DNA from: Tamarix chinensis
Lineage: Eukaryota; Streptophyta; Magnoliopsida; Caryophyllales; Tamaricaceae
NCBI GenBank assembly: GCA_030549775.1
Contig: CM060181.1
Location: forward strand, 124,001-188,000
Length of the DNA stretch: 64,000 nt
Reading direction: 5' to 3'
The notes under the pieces are model-generated. The model was not told the origin of the DNA. It searched no databases and was given only the letters and a program-made list of their open reading frames with translations. Both the position numbers and the translations under genes were made by a program. Position 1 is the first letter of the stretch; each line of letters begins with the position of its first letter. Below, one piece after another: positions 50,596 through 62,449 of the stretch.

Positions 50596-51401
50596 ATTCC
50601 CACACTCATATGAATTGATAAAGACTATGATGTGAATCGACTATATTTACCAAAGATCTAAGGAATGAGTCTACTCGATTGGGGCTGAGCATGTCCCTAA
50701 GTAATGCTCGGGGCTGGACATGTCCCTAAGTAATGTCTGCGAGGCTAAATGCCCTTTTGGTTTGGTTCAACATTGCCCATAAATTCCCTTTTGGTTTGGT
50801 TTGGCGTTGTCCAAAAATGCCCGATTGGTTGGTTTAACATTATCCATAAATGCCTGGTTGGTTTATCTGAATCTCTTATCGGTTTAAGATGTTACATATG
50901 TTTCGCATGTTATTATATGTGTATGGTAAGACTTATGATGTGGATATTGAGTATGCATAATATTGTATCAACGTAATGCAACATGATTCAATATGCACTT
51001 GAGGCTATAGTTTATGTCTCTCCCATAAGATATGGTAGTGAGACTTACTCAGTATTGGACCCGTACTGATACTACACTGGTTGAATGGGTCCTGTGATGA
51101 TCCACCGATGGTGGGGAGTAGACCTTTGATGCAGGTTTTGATCAGTTACTAAATTGGGGGTGGAAGGCTTGAATTGAGTGAGTAGGCGATCCGGATATTT
51201 ATTCCCCGGGATTTGTTTGTTTAATTGTTTTCATCTTTCGAAATTACAAGTGTTGTATTTAAATTTTCAAGGATTGTGTAATTGACTTTTAAATTTCTCG
51301 TAACGCTATTGTGCTTTTAGAATTCGGATTTAATGGTTGACAGGTTTTAGTCTTGCATCTAACATGAGATATATGGTTGACATTTATCTTGTGTTAGATG
51401 T

Positions 51402-51488
51402 GGCGGTAACACTTCCTAAATTCGCTCCTAGCTTCCGCTTTAATCTTTCAAATTTTTTTTTCAGGAGTGAAATTTGGGGGGTGTTACA
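51402..51488 (+). repeat. Terminal hairpin of LTR unit 46979-51488
   Basis: The inner arm GGCGGTAACACTTCCTAAATT pairs with the terminal AAATTTGGGGGGTGTTAC. Equivalent pairs occur at 38228-38326, 52927-53023, 54193-54280, 7570-7669, 12074-12148 and about 35143-35215. Confidence 0.65.
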
Positions 51489-51978
51489 AAGGTAATGGAA
51501 GAGTTGTTTGGGTGATTTGATGCTTTGGGTGAAAAATAGTATGTGGGACAATATAAGGGTGCATAGGACACCAAGCTAGGGTTGGGAAAGAAACCCTAAT
51601 TTGAGAAAGTGGAAAAAGGAAAAATAAACGAGGTTCAGTTGAGTATGAGGTGAGGGTTGAATCTAAGGGTTGTGATGTGTGGGGTGTTAAAACAATTTGG
51701 GTTGCGTGAGGCAGATAAGGATGGACCACATATGCCTAAATTAGGATTTCTGGAGAAAACCCTAGGGTAAGACTGTAAGGGGACTTGGGGGTAAAAGGTA
51801 GTGGGCCTTGAACCACACACTTAGGAGTTGGGCTTCCAGTGTGAGTAAGTGGAATAAGGAAAGGATGTCGGGGTGAGTTAGGAGGTGCAGAAGCTCAAGA
51901 TATGGGACGAGCTCTCTTGGGAGGATAAACGTAGATGGAGTTACTCATGTATGTATAGGGTGAAATCTGTTGACCCAG

Positions 51979-52304
51979 ACCAATCCACCGGTATAATAGT
52001 GGCTAGGTGCCGGGGTGCCCTGGGGACCGATCCACCGGCATATAATAGTGGCCGAGTGCATTCTTCCCCATTGGCTATAATAGTGGGGGATCCTGATCTC
52101 AATAAACCAAATCCTAAGTTTGATATGACACATAGAAGAAACTAAGCACTTATAGTGGAACACCATGAGAGTCGGGGCCAGACTGATCCACCGGCATAAT
52201 AGTGGCCAGGAGCTTCTTGCCCTGGAGACCGATCCACCCGAATATAATAATGGCTAGATGTGTTTTGCTCTATAAGTGACCGATCCACCGGCTATAATAG
52301 TGGG
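51979..52304 (+). repeat. Module array of unit 44147-53023
   Basis: Six modules of the form ACCGATCCACCGGCATATAATAGTGG in two blocks. The spacer holds AACTAAGCACTTATAGTGG, and the array lies about 0.7 kb before the 3' end. It survived intact to the right of the nested insertion. Confidence 0.85.
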
Positions 52305-54056
52305 GCTCCCGTACTCGCATGGATTGATAAAAAGTGTGGTGTGAAATGAGTACTAATCAGAGATTGAATAATTAGTTTATCCAGACTAGAACTTGGCTTT
52401 TATTTATCTGGCAGATTGTATATTATCATGTTATTGTGTTTGTATTATGTGACCTTATGTGTTGGCCTTAGTGCATGGTTACTTTACTTAGTATGTAGCG
52501 TATTGAACACCCGTTTCATGGGTGTTGCTCATTTCCATGAGTAGAAGGCCCCTTTGATTTTGTGCAGGTCAGTGATACTATTTTTGATGATTTTGATGCT
52601 TATGAGGCATCAAACGGGGCTGAATGTTGAGCATGGACTTAGCACGGAGATTGAGAGTGGCATGGCTGGACTTCATCCTTTTTTTTCATTTTGTATTGGA
52701 TTTTTCAGACTTAACTTTTATCGTTTTCCAGACCTTATTCCTTTTAAGGAATTTAACTATGTATTCTGGACTGTAACTCTTTTTCACACACTCCAATTTC
52801 TATCTTATGAATGTCTTAGTGCTTTATTAAATCCTTGCTTTGAGTTTAAATTATGATGGTTGTTAATTTCCTTTAGCCTTGTGGTTGGTACGGGAACGGT
52901 CGGGGGCCGAGTTTGTACTGAACACGGCGGTAATATCCCCGAAATTCATAGGTTTGATTTAACTACTTCTTCTAAGTTTTAAATAAAATGAAATTTTTTA
53001 ATAGTAAATTTTGGGGTGTTACACATTCATCCTCTAGATTGATTTTTTTACCACATAATACACAATATACCATCAAGATTCAAGTTTTCACGGAATGAGT
53101 TTGCACAAGAGAATATATTTCTTTTTCATTTTTGGTTCTTTCTTTTCATATCTTTATATATGTTTTGTGTAATTAATTTATACATGATGTTTAGCTAAAA
53201 TCCTTATTTTTAGGGATGATATTGAAACCCTTGACTATGATTTGAGTTAATAATAATAATTTTTATATTTTCCTATTTGTCATGAGATTATCCTTTGGCT
53301 ATGCTTTAATTGCTATTATTTATATGTATGATTATGTCAAGTGTGATTTATATAGTACATGTATTGTTCTATATTCCTTATAGAGACAATATGATTGGAT
53401 TATATGCTTGCTAGGTGGCTATATAAACATGCTAAAAGTCATGTGTATATATTACAGCAAGATTATGTCATAATTTACCTAATAATTTTGTGATTCTTAC
53501 TGGAGTAGTAGAACATTTAGTTATGTATAGGTAAAAGATGGAGCATACAACTAAACATATTGGCCGTACTGTTTTGGATACTTATATTGATATCATTCAA
53601 CTTATGCTTAATACATTGGATCTAGTTAAATATAGGAGTAAATGATGCGGCTATACTGCTAGAATTTAGTATTGACATTAGTTTGTATAAATCACTCTGG
53701 GAAAATAATATAAGGTGTATTGACCCATTGGTGGCTTACAACTTGGTTGATCTCTTTCTCGTGCTTAATAGGTGACATATATTTTGTTTATATTGATCTA
53801 ATATAGTGGTGGGACTTTATTTCATAGCATATTTTTCTTATTTACATTCACCCATATTTGTTTTTTTATTTTTAAAACCTATAATTATGTTTTCCTTATA
53901 ATTTTTTTGGTATAATTTAGAGTCTTTTATTTTATGTTTAGTGTGTTAACTGGACTTAAGTGACCCCTCTCAATTCCTAGCCTAGAACGATATTCTTCTT
54001 GCCAATATTACAATTGATGACAATAGAGTTTAAATTGAGGGCTAGTTACGGCTACA

Positions 54057-54192
54057 CCACTGACCAATTCCAACAGCTAGACAAACCTTGTTATTGCCAA
54101 TTAACACATGGTTACCATTCAACTTTGAATATTCCTAGAACCAATTCTGTTGTGGGAACACATGAAAAGCATATCATGAGTCCAAAATCTAA
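54057..54192 (-). pseudogene. Copia protease remnant
   Basis: On the minus strand, LDFG (active-site LDSG with Ser changed to Phe), then a CSHN/CPTQNWF region and VLIGNNKVCLAVGIG match the Copia aspartic protease (LDSGxxxHM...NWF...GN...GIG). Frameshifts are present. Insertions bound both sides. Confidence 0.88.
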
Positions 54193-55013
54193 TGTAATAC
54201 CTCCAAAATTCACTACTAAAAATTTTCATTTTTAAAATTATAACAGAAGGAAAAATGATAAATTTTGGGGATGTTACTGCCACACTTAGTACCAGATTGA
54301 TATTCTTCCACCATTCTAGTACCAAGTGCTAAGGCTTAACAGAACAAGACATAATTTACACAAATCCATGATTACCATTAAATCATAGTAATGCGTTAAA
54401 GATATTACAAAAAAAAAATCCACTACTAGTGGTTACAGGATTAAAATAATCAAACAAAGGATATATGAAGGTTAAAAGATAAACCCTGAAAGCTTCCCGG
54501 ATAGTCCTTATGCTCTTAACTCGAAAAGAATTTGAATAGCACTTACATGCTAACCTACAAGGGACATTACCTATTAAATAAGTAGGGGCCCACAAAAGAC
54601 ACCCTTTAGTACTATGGCATCGAGTAACCCTTTATACAAAACTAAAAGGTAGGGCCTGCATGAAACACATCACTCAAACATAAGAATAATAAATCACACA
54701 TATATGTATGCCATATACAATAATCATTGGAATGGATACGAAATTTAAGATCACATATCACAAGGTTCGTTTACTTAGGAGTAACGACACTTACCAAGAG
54801 AGCATCCAAGTGAACCTCTTTGGAGTATAATTGAAAGTGTCCAGCAACATGCTCCATCAACACAAATTGCCACTCAATCCCAAACAAGTAACAAGGCCAA
54901 AATCATATCATAACAACAAGTCATACGTTTAATCATCATTATTTGGACTTAATCCATTAGTTAAATATTACTCATAATAATCTCTCGATTTATATCTACG
55001 TGAGTACGAGAAC

Positions 55014-55320
55014 CTCACTATTATGGTCGGTGGAATGAAAATACTACTTCATGACATAATGCACATGACCACTATTATTATCGGTAGAACGGTCTGGCTC
55101 CGACCCACGTGGTGCTTCATTATAAGTGATTAGTGTCTTTTTCATAATTCATTATCATCCAACGTTTTGCTTATTGAGCTTGAAATCCTTTATTATTATA
55201 GCCGGTGGAATAGAAATACTACTCTTAGGCAGAACACGCCTGTCCATTATTATTTGCCGGTGGAACGGTCTCTAAGGTAAAAATGCTCTTAGCTACTATT
55301 ATTACTAGTGGAACGGTCTA
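55014..55320 (-). repeat. Module array of unit 54193-58649
   Basis: Five CACTATTAT...GGTGGAA(C/T)GG modules in two blocks with the TTCATTATAAGTGATTAGTG-like spacer. Here the usual GGATCGG is GGAACGG throughout, a subfamily change that hits every copy. Confidence 0.8.
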
Positions 55321-56379
55321 GGCTCTGCTTAATAATCTTCCACTTTAAGTGATTAATGTCTTTCCATTTAATTATCACATCAATTTCATTTATTTAACTT
55401 GAGGGGTAGATCATGAATTCAAAGACACAAAGGTACATTGATCATACTGGCGCATACAAACATGACATACCTTTCATCCATCAACCCAGGGACACAAAGG
55501 TACACTAGTCGCACTAGTGTACGAAGACACACAATACCTTGCCTACAAGAACACCTAATCCATAAGTATGCATACCCCCTAAGTAGGTCTATAGAGCTAA
55601 ATAGAGTAAGATATAGGGCCTAACCGGGGCATTAAGATACACCAACAAAATGTAAAATAATCGTGGGCTAAACTATATCTTTAAGATAGTGACCCCTAAA
55701 GAGCCACTATTCCCGATCTCGAGGTCTTCCACTTTAATTGTTAGCATCTTAATTAAGGTGACCACAAGAAACACATCAATCATGTACTTATTCATTTTCA
55801 TTTCTTTATATTATTATTACATAATATTTATTAGTATTTTGTCCATGTTAACTTCAATAGTCCACTAAGGTCATCCTAGGTTCCAATTCTTATGCTTAGG
55901 CACCTTATGTAAAAATGACCAAAATTCCTCTAAGGCTAAAGCTTCCTCTTATCATCCACTTTCGTCACATACTTCATTTTTATTTATCCACATATCATAA
56001 TATGTTATTATATCATAATTATACTACTGGTCATGAAATCAAGTACTCTACACACCAAAGGATGATTGAACACATAAACCCTAACATGTACTTTTAGTAC
56101 ATCCAACACACAATTCCATGCATAATTAACAATTAAGGCGCCTCTTGCATGATTATGAAATTAACCTCATAACACACCCTTAATTATCCATTCAACCCTA
56201 AACTATGTACTTTTCTTATGTTATACACCAATTTATTGAAATACCCTTATCCTTATAATATACATGATTATTCTTAAACAAGCGATACTGAGGTCATAAA
56301 CTCTTATTCTATTATTTTATATCCCTTATGACTCATGATGGAGGTTTATTAGATCAATTGCCATGTTATATATAAATTA

Positions 56380-57060
56380 CGGATTTACCCCTTCACACTT
56401 ACAAAATTACTAAATTACCCTTCTTGCTTGTAAATTTACTAGAATACTCTTTTACTTACTTAATTACCAAAAATACCCTTCCTAGTTGAGAAATTACCAC
56501 TTACCATTCTTGCTTACAAAATTGCCATAATACCCCTCTTAGTTGACAAAAAAACACTTATAAATTACCAAAATAACCTACTTAGTTGTAAAATTATCAA
56601 ATTACCCCTTACTGACAAATTTACCAAAATACCCTTCTAACTTATAAATTTATCATATTACCCTTCTTACTTATAAAATTACCAAATTACCCTTCTTAGT
56701 TGTAAATTTACTATATTACCCTTTTTAGTTGTTAAATTACCAAATTACCAGTTTCTTATGCAACATTACTAAAATGCCCTTCCTACTTATTAAATTACCA
56801 AATTACCCTTTTTATGCAAAATTACCAAAATACCCTTCTTACCTATTAAATTACCAACTTACCCCTTTCTCATGCAAAATTACTGAAATAACCTTCTTAG
56901 TTATTAAATTACCAATTTACCCCTTTTTCATGCAAAATTAACAAAATATCATTCTTACTTATTAAACTACCCCTTCTTATGAAAAATTACTAAGATACCC
57001 TTCTTACTTATTGAATTACCAATTTACCCCTTTTTCATGTAAAATTTCAAAAATACCCTC
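56380..57060. repeat. Minisatellite of about 30 bp within an LTR unit
   Basis: Some 20 degenerate units built on 'AAATTACCAAATTACCCTTCTTACTTAT' in which TTACC/TACCC phrases recur every 28-35 bp. The frame 56729-56941 translates into a repeated NYQ/KLPNYPF motif only because of the repeat. Confidence 0.88.
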
Positions 57061-58649
57061 AACATATAAACATTAATATCCATGGCCCACATACATCATT
57101 TACACCACAAAACCCTTATTATTATTCTTGACACCCATTATTAACTCCCATGCACATTTATTTAGGTCACTCTCTATGTGCAAGTAAAATTACTAAAATG
57201 CCCTTAGGGCTCATAGTAGCATTATTTCTACTACAAGTTGATATATTTACTTATCATGACTTGTTCATGCATCTAATATTATTATTAACAAAAAAATACC
57301 ACTATTTCCATATATGTCATCTCTCATACAATATAGCATGCTTTTCATTTTATCTTCCACATAATATGAAAAATCATGAGATGCTTAGCAACACATAATA
57401 TACACACAAAACACATTCCAAAACCATAATGTGCTAGCATATGTAAGTCAACACATTTTAGTTGGGTATAATAGTTACCTTATTTTCGACAGTTACTAAA
57501 CTTTATCGACACCTTGGTTAAAGGCTTAAGCTTTGATTAGTAAAAATTATACCTAAACATAATATCAAAATTAACATATTAGTAGTAAAAATTAAAAGAA
57601 TAATTTTTTTATAAGGAAAAGCTTATTAAATGCATCTTACCACTACCTATATTATACCTCAAAATTTAGTGAATAAATATATATATGCAGCAACACTAAC
57701 ACTGTATGGGAAGTGTGGGTTGCATGCATGAATAGGGAGGAAAATGGGGAAGGAGGGTCGAACGAAGGTGGTGGAAAAAGGGCCTTAGTGGTGGCTTGTG
57801 GAGGGTAATGATTGGGTGCAGGAAGAGTGGTAGGGTGTAGTGGTGGTCAGGGATCAGAGAGTAGTGGCTCAAGGCGGTGGAGATAGAGGTGATAGTAGCT
57901 AGAAAGGAGGTGCAAGGAAGAGAGAAGAAGTGGAGAAAGAAAGGGTTGCAAGGGGAGATCTCTGGTAGGCTGAGGCAGGTGGGTGTAGGGGTGGTGTTAG
58001 GTGGTTTAGGGGTGGATTTGGTGGCGGTGGAAAAGGGGAGACGACGGTGCAAGGTGATGGTGCATGGTGGGGGTCTAGAGGAAAAGAAAAGAAAAGAAAA
58101 GGAAGAAGGAGTTGCTGACAGGTGGACAACTTAGGCTACTATGGGTGGTGCAAGGAAGGAAAGGGGAGAGGGAGTACGACCCGACCTGGACCGGCGAAAA
58201 GAATGTCGGGTGGCCCTACGGGGAAGAAAGAAGAAGAAGAAGGCCAATTGGCCCAAGTGGAAGGAAGAAAAGAAATAAAAGGAGAAAGGAGAAAGAAAAG
58301 GGAAAAAAAGGAAAAAGGATAAGGAAAAGAGGAAAAAGAAAAATAAAATAATTTTTTGAATTAGGGTTAGAAATTATTTTGATGGAGAAATTATTTTAAT
58401 AAAATAATTTATTTAAAATTTAAGGTATTAATTTAAGAGAATAATTTTGGTAAAAATATGAGTTTAGAAGTTTATTTAAATAAAAAAGTATGATAAAATA
58501 ATAAAATATTTATTTTAATTTATTAAATAATTATATCCATTTTTATAAATCAAAGGTCCACAAAATAATTAAATTAATAATTTGGGATTAAATTATTTTA
58601 AATAAGGGTTAATTATTAATTCTAAGTTTTAAAATTTTGGGGTACTACA

Positions 58650-59493
58650 CCTAAGCTTTTTCAAATCCTCAAGTAGCCACCATAAGGAATTTAGAACCCT
58701 CATACCTATATGAAACAACATATGCATCGATCTATTCTTACACCTTTAGTTGAGAACCTTGTTTTTTCAACCCAATATAGTTTATTTTAGGATAATATCT
58801 TTATTAAAAGTGCTATCTTATGACGATGAAAACATTTTCTGGTATTTCTTGATTGTAAATGAGAGGTGCTCCTCTTGTTCTTCTTATCTTTCTTGTCGGT
58901 CCTCCCTCAAACATTCAAGCTTTATGTTTCCCTTTTTTTGGAATTTTTTTTCCTTTGAGTTCCTTAGATTTCAGGCTTGTTATAACATCATCCGGTGTTA
59001 ATTACTCATTAATGTACATCATAGTGACCATTAAATGCTCATACTTATCTCGGGGAAGTAAATTTAATATAATTATCACCTTCTCTTCATATTCTATTTT
59101 CACATCTATGTTCTCTAAGTCTAGGATTATCTTGTTGAAATCATCAATATGATCTTCTACTATCTTCCTCGGCTACATTTTATTGAATACAACTTTTGAT
59201 TCAAAATGACACACTTAGTTAGAGATTTAGTCAAATATAATGGCTCCAACTTACCAAAGCCTTATAGTAATGGTTTCCTTAGAAACCTTGAGAAATACTT
59301 CGTCACCAAGTCACAAAATTGTTGTGTTATGTGCCTTTTCCAACGTCTCCATCTTCTCCTTTGCACTTAGAGAATTAGGAATTTTAATCTCTCCCAACAA
59401 TGTAAGTTGTAAGCCCTGTTGAAATAGTAACATCCTCTTCTCAACTCGCTAAACTTCAAAATCATTCCTCCCATCAAATTAGGTAGAATCCAT
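58650..59493 (-). pseudogene. Copia gag remnant with zinc-knuckle region
   Basis: The start ATG is at 59493-59491 (complement): MDST, then FDGRNDFEV, LLFQQGLQLTLLGE, LSAKEKMETLEKAHNT, TKSLT, and further on DDFNKIILDLENIDVKIEYE and LLPRDKYEHLMVTMMY. These are the steps of the Copia gag (UBN2-type) fold of Tork-like elements. A CFHRHK string near 58830 is what is left of the CCHC knuckle. Stops occur within the first 20 codons and repeatedly after. It ends at unit 54193-58649. Confidence 0.93.
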
Positions 59494-59566
59494 CTTTTAG
59501 AGGCAACGCTCAAACCACTTTTTAGTCTTAGCCTCTAATCAAGATAACACAGTCCTTGGTAGGTTT

Positions 59567-60260
59567 TGAGAGGAATAGTGAAGAAAAGAAAAAAATTATA
59601 AGAACAAGCAAAAAGTGAATGAAAATGTTGTCATAGGCTAGTCACCAATAAACTTTAGGCCTCTTATCCACGCTTTATTTCTTCCTCTACCACATGATTT
59701 GTGGCAATGTTAATGCACTACAACATATCTTAAGTATTTATAGCTAGCTAATGACCCTAGTAGTTAGATCTAACTACTAATTTAGGTTGTGGCAATCCCT
59801 AACCTGATAAGCAAGATAACAAACCAATAAAAACTAATTAAGGGCTAGTAACACCTTGGAATTAACTACCTAACTTAACTAATTTGCAAGTGTATTAACT
59901 AGATACACGAGAGTAGTCACCCTATTGCCTTATCAACACGTTATAGAACACACACACACACATCTTACCATCTATCAATACACATTTTTACAAAATATCA
60001 ATACATATATTGCATTTCGCATAATATAAATATACATTTTATAAAATATTTATACACATCTTCTAAAATATAAAGACATATTTTAATAAAAATACTCACT
60101 CTAAAAATAATAAATATATATTATAATAATGATATACATATTTTATAATAATCGTGTAGTTTTTAAATATGTGGATTGTTTTAAAATAATAATACAAACT
60201 TCTATAAAATGGATTATAAAAAATTATATAAATACACATATAGAAATAACCAAGTAAGGC
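59567..60260 (-). mobile_element. Probable 5' LTR of the Copia element (outer end unresolved)
   Basis: Right of the gag start, the minus strand has a short untranslated stretch with a weak PBS-like TGTTATCTTGATTAGAGGC (about 59560) and then LTR-like sequence with a TATA box. The far LTR end could not be located in the AT-rich DNA beyond 59.9 kb. Confidence 0.45.
59735..59743 (-). promoter_or_regulatory. TATA box of the Copia 5' LTR
   Basis: The complement reads GCTATAAATACTTAAG, about 245 bp upstream of the gag ATG, a normal distance for a Copia LTR promoter. Confidence 0.55.
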
Positions 60261-61249
60261 TTATTTGTTTTTCTTTTATTTATTTATATAAAATAGATTA
60301 TATATATATATATATATACACCGTGTTTCTACTTTTTAGATGTGTATAAGATAAAATAACACTATATGCACCTTGCATATGTGTGTATAGTAAAGTGATT
60401 ATTTTTAGCAAATTTACTTTCTACATATGACAAAATAGCTTACAATAATTGTTAAAAACCAACTCCTCCTCCTCCAAATATATTATAAATGATAACTTTA
60501 AAAGGATTTGAAAACTTGAGATTGAACAATCAAATTATACAAGAAAGAAATACACCTTGTTTTTCTTACCACACACGTTACCAGAGTAATTTATTATCTT
60601 GGTCATCTTAAATTCTAGTTTTCCTAATCTGGTTACTATACTACTATTATTCCTAAATTAGTCGCCATACTTTATATTTATCTTATTTTAGTTCCCAAAT
60701 TACCTATTCTACTAGTTGAGCACATGACATGTTAGTTAATGAATCTTAATTAAGCCACCTAAGTATCCTAATCATCATTTCTAAATTAATAATAGTATAA
60801 TAAACAATTAATGAAATTAGAAAGGATTAACAATTTTGATATAATGTCCACTCACCTTCTATCAATGAACTCGCTGCCTATTTTCAAGCCTTCCAAGTCT
60901 ATGGTGGTGGCAATGGATAAACACAAAACCTTCGCTTCTTCTTCCTTTATCTCTTAATCCTTGGAATACATGAACTTATTGAATATTACTAATTGCCCTT
61001 ACCTAATACTATAATAGAAATGGGAGAAATAGAAAAAAAAAATGAGCTTGATTTAAGTTGGCTAAGCATAAGTCTCATATTAAGTACTCTTAAATTCATC
61101 TTACCACCACATAACCTCCCACTAGTATATTGTTATCTCCCATTGATAATCAACTAAATTAGAAAACTAGGTCAGAGTTGTTTTGATACTAGTGGAAGAG
61201 GATTTTCTCAATGAATCAACCTATCAATTAACACAAATATGTGATTTTA
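60261..61249. other. AT-rich spacer without a gene
   Basis: An (AT)n run lies at about 60298-60316. Nothing coding was seen. On the minus strand CTAGTATCAAAAC (about 61180) weakly resembles a tRNA-Met PBS. Confidence 0.35.
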
Positions 61250-61860
61250 AGGTATTATAGGACTACTTGGTAGTATATCGTGGCCTTTTTTTATCTGAAA
61301 GATTCTAGAATATTCTATAGTTATGTAGACTTTAGTAGAATTGTATAGAAGTGTCAAGAAAGGTGCGGATCCTTATTTAAATATCTAGAGATGTCCTACA
61401 ATGGTGTGCAACTGTTTAAAATTCTAAAAGGTAGAAGGATCATAAAAAAAATCTAGAAGAGTATTCTAAAATATTTTGTAATCTAAAAGGGTATCTAAAA
61501 ATACATATGAGTTACGGAAAATCTATAACCTTCCACAAAAGGAGGAAAATAGAGGGGGACTTTAACTATAAATAGAGGATCATCCCATTTGTTTCCATCA
61601 TCATCAAGTTATAAGCTTTATCATCTCTCATCAATAAAGAATTTTCTTTACACACACACACACACTCTCTCTCTCTCTCTCTCTCATACTCTCTAAATTT
61701 ACTAAAATTCTCCAAACATTGGTGTTCTTGCTTGTCCTCGAAGCCTTGGTAAAATCTTAGTATTGAAACGACTGACTTAATAAGTATTGAAAAAGTTGTA
61801 TTTTTAAGTGCTCTATGGAAAACACTTGGGAGAAAAAAGTTATCCTATAATAAATAGCTC
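61250..61860 (+). mobile_element. Copia-type LTR fragment, plus strand
   Basis: Repeated TCTAGAA/ATTCTA phrases (61305-61500) as in Tork-type U3 regions are followed by a TATA box AACTATAAATAGAGG (about 61565-61579), CATCAATAAAGAATTTTC (a polyadenylation-like AATAAA near 61635) and (CA)n(CT)n at 61652-61684. No internal region follows, so it is a solo or truncated LTR. It lies about 1.3 kb upstream of the kinase gene in the same orientation. Exact ends were not found. Confidence 0.55.
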
Positions 61861-62449
61861 TAATGAAATGCCCTCACTTGAACCTTGTGGTGGTTTTTGT
61901 GTAATATCTCTGACCCAATTAATTATAAGCTTATCTAGAACTACTTGTAAAAATTAATTATTTAGTATAATTACTTATTTTAAATTTATTTAGCTTAATA
62001 AGTTTTTTAATATAAATAATCTATAACTAAATATTCGATTATTAAATTTACATATATAATCTATAACTAAAAAAAATTTTCAGCATAAACACTTGTTTAA
62101 TTATTTAGCTTGCATACAAAAAGATAAAATACATGATTAATCATAACAAAAAAATTAGCGATCAAGATTTGTAAACAATGACACTCTAGAACTGTGGAAC
62201 GACCTAAGGTAAGAGGTTCAAAAAATTTAGGAGTTTTTTTTTTCTGATTTGGGTGCTTGCTTGTGTATAGGTCGTGACCTATTTGACTATTTATAGAGCG
62301 TGGATGTTTATTTTAGACTTTAGTTTATTAACTCATATTTAGACTCATGTACTATAGTAAAAAAATGATTCAAACTTGAAGATTGAAAGAAAAAAAATCA
62401 GATTATAAATTAAATTATGGCTAAATATAACTCACTTATTCTTAAAACC

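Larger units (their letters stand above)
46979..51488 (+). mobile_element. 4.5-kb solo-LTR-like unit with perfect AAGGT duplication
   Basis: Starts TGTAATACCCCG and ends GGGGGGTGTTACA. It is flanked by AAGGT (46974-46978) and AAGGT (51489-51493), inside unit 44147-53023. The left third is AT-rich with many TTCG and CGAAAT strings, then a C/T-rich and CAGCAG part (47.85-48.2 kb), then several repeats of a 'CCCTAAAT...CAATTGATTATATAATATG' theme (48.4-49.0 kb), a CAG/GTAAGT donor-like site (about 49331), modules (50308-50595) and the 3' hairpin (51402-51488). CpG is well retained, consistent with youth. No clear TATA box and no coding region. Confidence 0.87.
44147..53023 (+). mobile_element. 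Solo-LTR-like unit, plus strand, with another unit inside
   Basis: Starts TGAAATACCCC and ends TTTTGGGGTGTTACA. The flanks are CATTA (44142-44146) and CATTC (53024-53028). Without 46979-51488 it is about 4.36 kb. Order on the plus strand: AT-rich start, C/T-rich U3 (44.4-44.95 kb), TATA-like (44984-44996), CGTCGTCG-rich leader (45.04-45.6 kb), ATT tract (45.67-46.18 kb), conserved block with donor (46366-46427), [insertion], modules (51979-52304), hairpin (52927-53023). The start is the reverse complement of the end of unit 16704-20726, so they belong to the same subfamily. Confidence 0.82.
43420..54056 (+). mobile_element. Solo LTR of a Tat/Athila-like element, interrupted by nested units
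   Basis: Starts TGACTAATAAGTGCATTTTA, a start resembling Tat/Athila LTRs, and ends GGCTAGTTACGGCTACA. The flanks are CTACT (43415-43419) and CCACT (54057-54061). The Copia protease continues on either side, which fixes the boundaries. Without the nested 44147-53023 unit it is about 1.75 kb. A CTATAAATAC TATA box lies at about 43981-43990. The nested unit inserted shortly after it. Confidence 0.68.
54193..58649 (-). mobile_element. 4.46-kb solo-LTR-like unit, minus strand
   Basis: Starts TGTAATACCTCC and ends GGGGTACTACA. The flanks are TCTAA (54188-54192) and CCTAA (58650-58654), one mismatch. On the minus strand: AT-rich start, pyrimidine-rich U3 (58.35-57.7 kb), TATA-like box (57673-57686), the minisatellite 56380-57060, modules (55014-55320) and the 3' hairpin (54193-54280). 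It separates Copia gag from protease. Purine-rich open frames at 57.7-58.35 kb are shadows. Confidence 0.82.
28269..59566 (-). mobile_element. Decayed Copia (Ty1/copia) element split into five pieces by nested insertions
   Basis: Read right to left, the pieces give gag (59493-58650), protease (54192-54057), protease end and GAG-pre-integrase (43419-43236), integrase (38227-37367), then reverse transcriptase and RNase H (30057-28269). This is the canonical Copia order, and the pieces sum to about 3.8 kb, a normal internal length. Four insertions account for the other 27 kb. Each has its own target duplication, and removing the 38228-43235 unit with one CCAGA copy keeps the frame running through the GAG-pre-integrase motif. 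The gag resembles the Tork/TNT1-94 type. Many stops and frameshifts show that it is dead. Confidence 0.93.
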
